Of a stretch of DNA of 7,258 nucleotides, positions 1-4,769 are shown piece after piece; position 1 is the stretch's first letter, and each line of letters opens with the position of its first letter. The position numbers and the translations under genes are program-made. The notes under the pieces are model-generated. The model did not search any database and was not told the origin of the DNA. It saw only the letters and a list, made by a program, of their open reading frames with translations. Source of the stretch: Lysobacteraceae bacterium (lineage in GTDB: Bacteria > Pseudomonadota > Gammaproteobacteria > Xanthomonadales > Xanthomonadaceae); contig SEHC01000091.1 of the NCBI GenBank assembly GCA_004173415.1, positions 1 through 7,258 of the forward strand, given 5' to 3'.

Positions 1-414
1 CCCGGCGCGCCGGCGATCTACAGCGAGACCGTGCAGCCGGAACTGCAGCTCAACCTCAACCAGCGCGTGCAGCGTCTCAGCGACACCGCTTTCGAAGTGG
101 TGCTGACCGTGACCCTGACCTGCAAGGCCGGCGACAAGACCGCCTACGTGGCCGAAGTGCAGCAGGCCGGCGTGTTCGGCCTGGTTGGCCTGGACCCGCA
201 GGCGATCGACGGGCTGCTCGGCACCCAGTGCCCGCACATCCTGTTCCCGTACATCCGCCAGTTGCTCAGCGACCTGATCCAGGCAGGCGGCTTCCCGCCC
301 TTCTTCCTGCAGCCGATCAACTTCGACGGCCTGTACGCCGAAACCCTCCGCCAGCGTGCCGCTGAGCTGGGGACTGGCGAACTGGCCAACACCGAAACCG
401 CCGGCAACGCCTGA
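1..414 (+). CDS. secB: Protein-export chaperone SecB (5'-truncated by window edge)
   Basis: SecB is the cytosolic homotetrameric chaperone that holds preproteins unfolded and delivers them to SecA for Sec translocation. The reading frame is open from base 1, so the gene starts before the window; 137 C-terminal codons plus TGA (412-414) are visible. The family is usually about 150-175 residues, so roughly 20-35 N-terminal residues are missing. Recognisable SecB signatures are QPELQLNLNQRVQRL near the visible N-terminus, then TYVAEVQQAGVFGL-type core sequence (here TAYVAEVQQAGVFGLVGL), LLGTQCPHILFPYIRQLLSD, and QAGGFPPFFLQPINFDGLY. A GTG at 31 is an internal valine codon, not a start. The C-terminal tail (after AETLRQR) is variable and Xanthomonadaceae-like. 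gpsA follows 88 bases later on the same strand, an arrangement common in Proteobacteria. Identification is essentially certain. Confidence 0.97.
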   Translation, partial: PGAPAIYSETVQPELQLNLNQRVQRLSDTAFEVVLTVTLTCKAGDKTAYVAEVQQAGVFGLVGLDPQAIDGLLGTQCPHILFPYIRQLLSDLIQAGGFPPFFLQPINFDGLYAETLRQRAAELGTGELANTETAGNA

Positions 415-438
415 AATCGTTGGCGCAGGACCGCCGCC

Positions 439-477
439 CCCCGCCCCTCGGCGGGGAGGCTGGACCGGATCCGGTCC
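439..477 (+). promoter_or_regulatory. Hairpin and 16-bp perfect palindrome in the secB-gpsA spacer
   Basis: Two symmetric elements lie back to back. The first is CCCCGCC (439-445), loop CCTC, GGCGGGG (450-456), a 7-bp GC-only stem. The second is GGACCGGATCCGGTCC (462-477), a perfect 16-bp palindrome ending 25 bases before the gpsA ATG. Neither is followed by a T run, so they are not a classical intrinsic terminator. They could be an mRNA processing or attenuation structure between secB and gpsA, or an operator for a dimeric regulator. The symmetry is seen directly; any function is inference. Confidence 0.35.
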
Positions 478-502
478 GGGTGGCCATGCCAGGGGGTGAG
501 GG

Positions 503-1528
503 ATGACCGAATCGCTGAAGATCGCCGTACTGGGCGCCGGTTCCTGGGGTACTGCCCTGGCCGCGCTGATGGCCCGCCACGGGCACGCGGTGGTTTTGTG
601 GGGTCGCGACACACAGGTCACCGCGGCCCTGGACGCGCAGCACGAGAACCCGCGCTACCTGCCGGGCATCGCCCTGCCCGAGAGCCTGCGCGCGACCACT
701 GACCTGGCTGCCGCCCTGGCCCAGGCCGATCTGGTCCTGGTGGTCGTACCGTCGCATGCCTTCACCGAAACCCTTCGGCTGCTGGCCCCCTTGCGTCCGG
801 CGCAGGCGGGTGTTGCCTGGGCGACCAAGGGCTTCGAGCCGGGGTCGGGGCGCTTCCTGCACGAAGTGGCCGAAGACATCCTCGGCCCCAACGTCCCGCT
901 GGCCGTGGTGACCGGGCCATCTTTCGCCAAGGAAGTCGCCCAGGGCCTGCCCACCGCACTGACCGTGCACGGCAGCGATCCGGATTTCGCCCAGCGCGTG
1001 GCCGACGTGCTGCACGGCCCGGCGTTCCGTGCCTACACCGGCGACGACATGGTCGGAGCCGAACTGGGTGGCGCCATGAAGAACGTGCTGGCCGTGGCCA
1101 CGGGCGTGGCCGATGGCATGCAGTTGGGACTCAACGCCCGCGCCGGACTCATTACCCGCGGCCTCAACGAGATGCTGCGCCTATCGGCGGCGATCGGGGC
1201 CAGGCCGGAAACCCTGATGGGCCTGGCCGGTCTTGGCGATCTGGTGCTGACCTGTACCGGCGACCTGTCACGCAACCGCCGCCTCGGCCTGGCGCTGGGC
1301 CGGGGCCAGTCGCTGGACGATGCGGTGCGGGAAATCGGCCAGGTGGTCGAATCGGTGCAGACCGCGGACGAGGTCATGCGCCAGGCCGAGCGCCACGGCA
1401 TCGATCTGCCCATCTCCAGCGCCGTACGTTCGGTCCTGCATGGGGAGCTCACCCCGGCCGAAGGCCTCCAGCAATTGCTGGCCCGCGAACAGAAGGCCGA
1501 ATATCCCGAGACCCTGTTCAAGGACTGA
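503..1528 (+). CDS. gpsA: NAD(P)+-dependent glycerol-3-phosphate dehydrogenase GpsA
   Basis: This cytosolic enzyme interconverts dihydroxyacetone phosphate and sn-glycerol-3-phosphate with NAD(P)H, supplying the backbone for phospholipid synthesis. The product is 341 residues, normal for the family. The N-terminal Rossmann fold shows GAGSWG (residues 11-16). The substrate and catalytic region includes K109 in ATKGFE, GPSFAKE (138-144), GGAMKN with the conserved K193, GLNARAG (209-215), the GLAGLGDLVLTC block (240-251) and SRNRRLG (256-262). All key family motifs are present, so it should be active. The ATG at 503 is preceded by a purine-rich AGGGGGTGAGGG (491-502), and the protein begins the usual few residues before the first beta strand. 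It lies 88 bases after secB, probably cotranscribed, and converges on the minus-strand ax21-like gene. Confidence 0.98.
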   Translation: MTESLKIAVLGAGSWGTALAALMARHGHAVVLWGRDTQVTAALDAQHENPRYLPGIALPESLRATTDLAAALAQADLVLVVVPSHAFTETLRLLAPLRPAQAGVAWATKGFEPGSGRFLHEVAEDILGPNVPLAVVTGPSFAKEVAQGLPTALTVHGSDPDFAQRVADVLHGPAFRAYTGDDMVGAELGGAMKNVLAVATGVADGMQLGLNARAGLITRGLNEMLRLSAAIGARPETLMGLAGLGDLVLTCTGDLSRNRRLGLALGRGQSLDDAVREIGQVVESVQTADEVMRQAERHGIDLPISSAVRSVLHGELTPAEGLQQLLAREQKAEYPETLFKD

Positions 1529-1536
1529 TGTTGCCC

Positions 1537-1565
1537 CAGGCATCCCGCGCAACTGGCGATGCCTG
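1537..1565 (+). terminator. Hairpin just after the gpsA stop
   Basis: CAGGCATC (1537-1544) and GATGCCTG (1558-1565) are perfect 8-bp inverted repeats with a 13-base loop, starting 9 bases after the gpsA TGA. The following bases (TTGCATTGG) are only weakly T-rich. It may be a weak terminator or a 3'-end stabilising stem for the secB-gpsA mRNA. Confidence 0.3.
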
Positions 1566-1585
1566 TTGCATTGGCCTGGTTCCCG

Positions 1586-1613
1586 AAAAAAAAGCCCGGC
1601 ACTGGGCCGGGCT
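1586..1613 (-). terminator. Intrinsic terminator of the ax21-like gene
   Basis: Read on the minus strand, AGCCCGGC (complement of 1606-1613), a five-base loop and GCCGGGCT are followed directly by a run of eight T (A run at 1586-1593 on the plus strand). An 8-bp GC-rich stem plus U8 is a textbook Rho-independent terminator. It lies about 80 bases after the stop codon of the minus-strand ax21-like gene. The plus-strand reading lacks a T run, so it is directional. Confidence 0.85.
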
Positions 1614-1620
1614 CAGGGGA

Positions 1621-1659
1621 CGACGCGGAGAGAGAGGGGCGCGTCGCTTTACACTTTTT
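1621..1659 (+). terminator. Possible plus-strand terminator for secB-gpsA
   Basis: CGACGCG (1621-1627) and CGCGTCG (1640-1646) form a 7-bp stem around a 12-base purine loop (GAGAGAGAGGGG). On the plus strand it is followed by CTTTACACTTTTTG, an interrupted T tract. The large loop and broken tract make it weaker than the minus-strand terminator, but it is the best plus-strand candidate downstream of gpsA. Confidence 0.45.
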
Positions 1660-1691
1660 GATTACGCAGTCTTGTTACCAGACCGGACGTA

Positions 1692-2276
1692 TCACCATGT
1701 GAAGCGCGGACCGACGAACCACTGGGTGTCGTTGTCGGCGAACTTCACGTCGCCGCTGATGCCCCAGTTGGGGGTGAACTTCACCTGGGCGCCGAGACGG
1801 CCGTAGAAGTCGCCGTCGTAGTCGCTGCCGTCTTCATAACCGGCCATCGCGTAGCCTTCGAGATTCTTGGTCAGGCTGCCACGCACGCCCACCTCGGCGC
1901 TGTAGCCATCCAGGTCGGCGCCGTCGACACGCACGCCAGCGATGCTGACGTCGTCGGCCTGCAGCTTCTCGTACGCCACGCGCGTTACCAGGTCGACGTT
2001 CTGCGAGATCTCGTGGTTGTAGCCCAGGCCCAGGCGCCACTGGTCGTAACCATAGTCGACGCTGTCGAAGTCCTGCTGGTTGTAGCCACCGAACACATGG
2101 AAGTTCGGGGCGATGGCGACGGAGCCGTTCAGGCCCCAGCCGTCGGAATCGGGGAGGTCGTTCAGGTTGGTGGCGCTGTATCCGCCCTCGACATAGTTGT
2201 AGGACAGGCCCTCGGCAGCCGATGCCGCGAACGGGAGGGCGGCCAGGAGGCCAAGAGCAAACAGGGACTTCTTCAT
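1692..2276 (-). CDS. ax21: Ax21-family outer-membrane beta-barrel protein
   Basis: The product is 194 residues, the usual length for the Ax21 family of Xanthomonadaceae. A Sec signal peptide (MKKSLFALGLLAALPFAASA) ends with an ASA/AE cleavage site after residue 20. The mature N-terminus begins AEGLSYNYVEGGY, matching the family's AExLSYNxVEG signature. The rest alternates polar and aromatic residues like a small outer-membrane barrel and ends in GPRFTW, a terminal aromatic typical of the BAM recognition signal. Ax21 proteins are found in the outer membrane and in vesicles. Their proposed role as a sulfated signal recognised by rice XA21 was retracted, so no signalling role is assigned here. 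The frame stays open far upstream of position 2276 as a GC artefact; the start is set by the signal peptide and a GAGG ribosome site (2284-2287) 7 bases ahead. The gene is monocistronic-looking, with its own terminator. Confidence 0.9.
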   Translation of the reverse strand: MKKSLFALGLLAALPFAASAAEGLSYNYVEGGYSATNLNDLPDSDGWGLNGSVAIAPNFHVFGGYNQQDFDSVDYGYDQWRLGLGYNHEISQNVDLVTRVAYEKLQADDVSIAGVRVDGADLDGYSAEVGVRGSLTKNLEGYAMAGYEDGSDYDGDFYGRLGAQVKFTPNWGISGDVKFADNDTQWFVGPRFTW

Positions 2277-2592
2277 TGAAAAACCTCGGTCGTTTATGGT
2301 TATTTGCCAGCGCTGAGGCGTGATGCCGTTCGCAGCCGGTTTGTAAATTATCCGTAAAGCAGTGCAATCCGCGCTGAATTCCAAACTGATCAGTACATGA
2401 ATTAAGGCGCTCACGCGGGAACTATTGCGCCACCACCGTCCCGCCGGGTCGCCGCCGGACCGATACTGGGAATGGACCGCGCCGCTTGAATATTGCCCGG
2501 CTGAAAGGGGCTGCTGATCAAGGACGCCCCGGCGCGGAGGGAGGTCGGCGTGGGGAGCGGGCCCGCGCAGGCGGACGCCAGGATTCGTACGC
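2277..2592 (-). promoter_or_regulatory. Intergenic region between trmL and the ax21-like gene: leader and probable promoter
   Basis: This 316-base stretch has no credible gene. The part nearest the ax21-like gene (2341-2400, about 40% GC) is much A+T-richer than its surroundings, as expected for a promoter. On the minus strand it holds GATAAT (complement of 2347-2352), a candidate -10, but no well-spaced -35: TTGCAC (complement of 2362-2367) is only 9 bases away. ACTGATCAGT (2385-2394) is a perfect 10-bp palindrome upstream. The GC-rich remainder (2401-2592) contains GCGGGCCCGC (2557-2566), another short palindrome, and no clear terminator for trmL. That a promoter lies here is likely; its exact position is uncertain. 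Confidence 0.4.
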
Positions 2593-3090
2593 TCAGGCGG
2601 CGCCTGGGAAATCCAGCTGTCGCCAGGCTTCGAACACGACCACGGCGATGCTGTTGGAAAGATTGAGGCTGCGGTTGGCCGGACGCATTGGCAGGCGCAG
2701 GCATTGCTCGGGAGCGAGGCCATCGAGGACCTCCGACGGTAAACCCCGTGTTTCCGGGCCGAAGAGCAGGGCATCGCCAGCCTGGTAGCGGGGCTGGTCA
2801 TAGCGTCGCGTGCCTCGGGTGCTGAGTGCGAACAGTCGCCGGGGGCCGATGGCTTCTAGCGCGGCCCCCAGGGAAGGATGGACCTGCAGGCGGGCGTACT
2901 CGTGGTAGTCCAGCCCGGCGCGTCGAAGCTGCTTGTCCTCCAGGTCGAATCCGAGGGGTTCGATGAGGTGCAGCCGCGCGCCGGTGTTGGCGCAGAGGCG
3001 GATCGCGTTGCCGGTGTTGGGCGGAATCTCCGGCTGGTACAGCAGCACATCCAGATCGAGTGCTTGGCTTGGAACGGTCGTGTTGCTCAT
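2593..3090 (-). CDS. trmL: tRNA (cytidine(34)-2'-O)-methyltransferase TrmL
   Basis: TrmL is a SPOUT-class, SAM-dependent enzyme that 2'-O-methylates the wobble nucleotide (C34 or cmnm5U34) of tRNA-Leu isoacceptors. The product is 165 residues; the E. coli protein is 157. The trefoil-knot motifs are all visible: PEIPPNTGNAIRLCANTG (residues 20-37), LLFGPETRGLP (108-118) and LPMRPANRSLNLSNSIAVVV (133-152). The extra length is at the N-terminus (MSNTTVPSQALDLD), before the first beta strand VLLYQPEIP. The ATG at 3090 has only a poor ribosome site, but no better in-frame start exists upstream of motif 1. A short inverted repeat (CGGACG GAT CGTCCG, 3103-3117) lies just ahead of the start. The gene is 89 bases downstream of the repeat-protein gene on the same strand and may be cotranscribed with it. 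Confidence 0.96.
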   Translation of the reverse strand: MSNTTVPSQALDLDVLLYQPEIPPNTGNAIRLCANTGARLHLIEPLGFDLEDKQLRRAGLDYHEYARLQVHPSLGAALEAIGPRRLFALSTRGTRRYDQPRYQAGDALLFGPETRGLPSEVLDGLAPEQCLRLPMRPANRSLNLSNSIAVVVFEAWRQLDFPGAA

Positions 3091-3138
3091 CGCTCGATTC
3101 TACGGACGGATCGTCCGCGGGGAAGTGCTGGCGATGCG

Positions 3139-3174
3139 TGAAGCGGGCGTTACGCGGACATCGGTACCGCTTCA
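3139..3174 (-). terminator. Hairpin after the repeat-protein stop codon
   Basis: TGAAGCGG (3139-3146) and CCGCTTCA (3167-3174) are perfect 8-bp inverted repeats flanking a 20-base loop that itself contains GCG-TTA-CGC. On the minus strand it begins 5 bases after the TGA (3180-3182) of the repeat-protein gene. No T run follows, so it may be a processing or stabilising stem or a weak terminator before trmL. Confidence 0.3.
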
Positions 3175-3179
3175 GGCAA

Positions 3180-3566
3180 TCAACGCGTCGCCAGCTGCTG
3201 GACCACGGTGGCGGCACCGATCGCAACCATCTGCAGGTCTTGGGCCGAGGGACGCACGGTGACGGCCGGCAGGTCGACGATGCGGGTGGCCTCTTCGGCG
3301 GCCAGCAGGGCCAAGTCTTCGGCGGACGGTCGCACGGTCACCGCGGCGAGGTCGACGATGCGGTTGGCGTGATAGAAGGCCAGTTCCTCGGCAGAAGCCT
3401 GCACGGTGACGGTCGGCATATCGACGATCTCCATGTGGGCGATCGGCTGCGGGTCGGCGCTGGCCGACTTGTCGGCGGAAAGGGACTGGCTGGCGAACAA
3501 CATGGAACCGGTGCAAACGACGAACAGGGCAGCGGCGGTCAGCGGCAGGAAGGTCTTGGTGTTCAT
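3180..3566 (-). CDS. Small exported protein with three IVDLPxVTVRPSAEDL-type repeats, function unknown
   Basis: I do not recognise a characterised family. The chosen product is 128 residues starting MNTKTFLPLTAAALFVVCTG. It has a basic N-terminus and a hydrophobic core, with probable signal-peptidase cleavage near LSA/DK (residue 31), so it is likely periplasmic or secreted. C18 is not in a convincing lipobox. The mature part contains three imperfect repeats beginning at I47, I70 and I96: IVDMPTVTVQASAEEL, IVDLAAVTVRPSAEDL and IVDLPAVTVRPSAQDL, with offsets of 23 and 26 residues. The underlying DNA repeats too: AGGTCGACGATGCGG on the plus strand occurs at 3271-3285 and 3349-3363. The frame extends 26 codons further upstream, but the start at 3566 has an AAGAGG ribosome site (3576-3581) at 9 bases and begins the signal peptide. 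A good promoter lies upstream at 3610-3638, inside the longer frame, which argues for the shorter start. That it is a real gene is likely; its role is unknown. Confidence 0.8.
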   Translation of the reverse strand: MNTKTFLPLTAAALFVVCTGSMLFASQSLSADKSASADPQPIAHMEIVDMPTVTVQASAEELAFYHANRIVDLAAVTVRPSAEDLALLAAEEATRIVDLPAVTVRPSAQDLQMVAIGAATVVQQLATR

Positions 3567-3609
3567 GGTGTTGTGCCTCTTTAGTGTCGTTGTTGGGTGG
3601 TGTGGTAGT

Positions 3610-3638
3610 AAGGTAGTACACCTAATCAGATTGGTCAA
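3610..3638 (-). promoter_or_regulatory. Sigma-70-like promoter of the repeat-protein gene
   Basis: On the minus strand TTGACC (complement of 3633-3638, five of six consensus bases) is followed after exactly 17 bases by TACCTT (complement of 3610-3615, three of six, with the key TA and final T). Transcription would begin near 3603, giving a leader of roughly 37 bases before the ATG at 3566. The surrounding DNA is about 40% GC, well below the rest of the window, which supports a promoter. Confidence 0.6.
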
Positions 3639-3675
3639 GCACATCTTGAAACTTTTGCTGTGTGGTTCAGCTTTT

Positions 3676-3699
3676 GGTCAGGTTCAATTAGGTCAGGTT
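3676..3699. repeat. Tandem GGTCAGGTT direct repeats
   Basis: GGTCAGGTT occurs at 3676-3684 and again at 3691-3699, start to start 15 bases. The shared core GGTCA also lies within the -35 box region (TTGGTCAAG from 3631) and TTTGGTCAG recurs at 3836-3844. Relative to the predicted start near 3603 the tandem copies sit at about -73 to -96, a position suited to an activator site. The repeats are seen directly; regulatory use is inference. Confidence 0.4.
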
Positions 3700-3775
3700 T
3701 GGATCGAGGTGGATAACGCACACGCCATGCCAATACCAAGTTGTTGATTTATATGCATAACTTCAGGCGCTGAGG

Positions 3776-3804
3776 GTGTCCGCATCGTCCGAAAAGTGTC
3801 CGCA
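3776..3804. repeat. Paired GTGTCCGCA direct repeats, 20-bp period
   Basis: GTGTCCGCA occurs at 3776-3784 and 3796-3804, exactly 20 bases apart, with the partial copy CGTCCG (3786-3791) between them. Multiple short terminal repeats of this general kind are found at the ends of IS21-like elements, but no transposase gene or matching second end is visible here. The pair could equally be a binding site for a regulator. Confidence 0.35.
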
Positions 3805-3936
3805 CGTCGTTGCTGACAGCTGGATACGGGTCGGATTTGGTCAGCCCGCCGATACTTGCGGGCCTCACAACAGGCGGTGAGGCAGCTCGAAAGGACTACC
3901 AGTTGTGATGCCCTTCAGCCGCTGGAGGTTGAAGCG

Positions 3937-3951
3937 GAGGCGTTGCGCCTC
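3937..3951 (-). terminator. Hairpin overlapping the SDR stop codon
   Basis: GAGGCG (3937-3942), loop TTG, CGCCTC (3946-3951) is a perfect 6-bp stem that includes part of the SDR stop codon (3950-3952). On the minus strand no T run follows. It may terminate weakly or protect the mRNA 3' end. GCCTCACC (3947-3954) can also pair with GGTGAGGC (3876-3883), so alternative folds are possible. Confidence 0.25.
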
Positions 3952-4666
3952 ACCAGGGCAAGGTCTTTCCCTGCCAGTCGAGGAAGGCGCCAGAATCCTG
4001 CGCGGACAAACCCGCGATCACGTCGAGCAGGGCAGCGGCCGATTCGTCTGCGCCGAGCGCCGCAGTCGCGCCGCCCATGTCGGTACGGACCCAGCCCGGA
4101 TGCAGGGCCACGACCACGATGTCGCGTTCGCGCAGCGCCAGGCCCAGCAACGCGGTGGCCATGTTCTGCGCCGCCTTGCCGATGGCGTAGCTGGGACTGC
4201 GGAATTCCTGTCTCAGCCCTATCGAACCCAGCTCGGAGGAAATGTTGGCCACGCGCGCGGCGTCGGCCAGGAACGGCGACAGCATTTGGGTCAGCAGGAA
4301 GGGCCCCGACGCATGCGTGCGGAAGCTGGTTTCCAGGTCCACGGCCTGCACCTGTCCATAGCGCTCGCCGCCACGCAACACGCCAGCATTGTTGATGAGC
4401 AGGTCGATCGGCTCGCCATCGGTCAGCAGCGGCAGCTCCAGGGCGAGTGCTGCATGGCTCCTGGGTTCGGCGACGTCGAGCGGGGCCACGTGCAGCCGGC
4501 CGGGATATTGGCCCGCCAGAATATTGAGCGTGGCGGCCTTGCCGGGGTGCCGGCAGGTGGCGACCACGTGATCGCCGCGCGCCAGCAAATGCCGGGCGAA
4601 CGCCAGGCCCAGGCCGCGGTTGGCCCCGGTGAGCAGGCAGCGCTGCGAGTGCGGACGGCGTTCCAT
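3950..4666 (-). CDS. Short-chain dehydrogenase/reductase, C-factor-like
   Basis: This 238-residue protein is a classical-size, cytosolic SDR oxidoreductase. It shows the nucleotide-binding TGANRGLG (residues 13-20), R39 after the second strand (CRHP), which favours NADP(H), the NNAG motif (92-95), S144 in NISSELGS, Y160 and K164 of the YxxxK pair, and HPGWVRTDMGG (189-199). It ends in a GxFxDxxGxxxPW pattern typical of the C-factor/CsgA-like group, whose bacterial members mostly have unknown carbonyl substrates. The position usually occupied by the structural/catalytic Asn (NxxGP) reads H118 in FRTHASGPFLLTQ, so the Asn-Ser-Tyr-Lys tetrad is incomplete. The ATG at 4666 follows an AGGTG ribosome site 6-7 bases ahead and starts shortly before the first strand. 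It is divergent from the M16 protease gene with a 103-base spacer and has no obvious operon partner. Confidence 0.93.
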   Translation of the reverse strand: MERRPHSQRCLLTGANRGLGLAFARHLLARGDHVVATCRHPGKAATLNILAGQYPGRLHVAPLDVAEPRSHAALALELPLLTDGEPIDLLINNAGVLRGGERYGQVQAVDLETSFRTHASGPFLLTQMLSPFLADAARVANISSELGSIGLRQEFRSPSYAIGKAAQNMATALLGLALRERDIVVVALHPGWVRTDMGGATAALGADESAAALLDVIAGLSAQDSGAFLDWQGKTLPW

Positions 4667-4679
4667 GGAAGCACCTGCG

Positions 4680-4709
4680 TTTCGACCATGCCTTGTGGCC
4701 TAGTGTAAT
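4680..4709 (+). promoter_or_regulatory. Candidate promoter of the M16 protease gene
   Basis: In the 103-base divergent spacer, TGTAAT (4704-4709) matches five of six bases of a -10 box. TTTCGA (4680-4685) is a weak -35 (three of six) at 18 bases. Transcription would start near 4716, giving a leader of about 54 bases. The other A+T-rich element, CTTATATAAG (4751-4760), is a perfect palindrome but overlaps the ribosome site, so it is too close to be this gene's -10. Confidence 0.35.
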
Positions 4710-4757
4710 GATCGGCCGCGGTCGCTAGCATCACCGCCTGTCTTGAGCCTCTTATAT

Positions 4758-4762
4758 AAGGA
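4758..4762 (+). promoter_or_regulatory. Ribosome binding site of the M16 protease gene
   Basis: AAGGA is placed 7 bases before the ATG at 4770 and fixes that start, which also begins a complete signal peptide. Confidence 0.75.
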
Positions 4763-4769
4763 ATACCCG

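Larger units (their letters stand above)
3567..3949. other. Gene-free intergenic region with an A+T-richer segment
   Basis: No believable coding region is present in these 383 bases; the plus-strand frames that cross it are antisense extensions of neighbouring genes. Positions 3601-3780 average about 44% GC by count, against about two thirds elsewhere. The region holds the repeat-protein promoter (3610-3638), tandem GGTCAGGTT copies (3676-3699), TATGCATA (3752-3759), paired GTGTCCGCA copies (3776-3804), and several hairpin-capable segments close to the SDR stop codon. The latter include GCCCGC/GCGGGC (3844-3849, 3858-3863) and GCCTCAC/GTGAGGC (3862-3868, 3877-3883). The low GC and unexplained repeats suggest regulatory DNA or the scar of an old insertion. 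Confidence 0.6.

Noticed and set aside
317..1602. Several minus-strand frames antisense to gpsA
   Set aside because: gpsA is unequivocal on the plus strand and the antisense products show no domains.
2277..2801. N-terminal extension of the ax21-like frame to 369 residues
   Set aside because: The extension overlaps trmL and has no family similarity; a signal peptide and a correctly spaced ribosome site mark the start at 2276.
3271..3430. Repeated GTCGACGAT words considered as a CRISPR or non-coding repeat
   Set aside because: The spacing is a multiple of three and the repeats encode the protein repeats; there are no uniform repeats with unique spacers.
3060..3584. A 174-codon plus-strand frame over the repeat-protein gene
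   Set aside because: It is Gly-rich, without a start context or domain, and its apparent repeats are only the antisense image of the real repeats.
3567..3644. 26-residue upstream extension of the repeat protein
   Set aside because: It would put the promoter inside the coding region and bury the signal peptide; the start at 3566 has a good ribosome site.
3905..4708. A 267-codon plus-strand frame across the SDR gene
   Set aside because: The antisense SDR has all its motifs in order; the plus-strand translation has no domain and a biased composition.
4751..4760. CTTATATAAG palindrome as a bidirectional promoter -10
   Set aside because: It ends 9 bases before the M16 start codon and overlaps its ribosome site, and no matching -35 is found on either strand.
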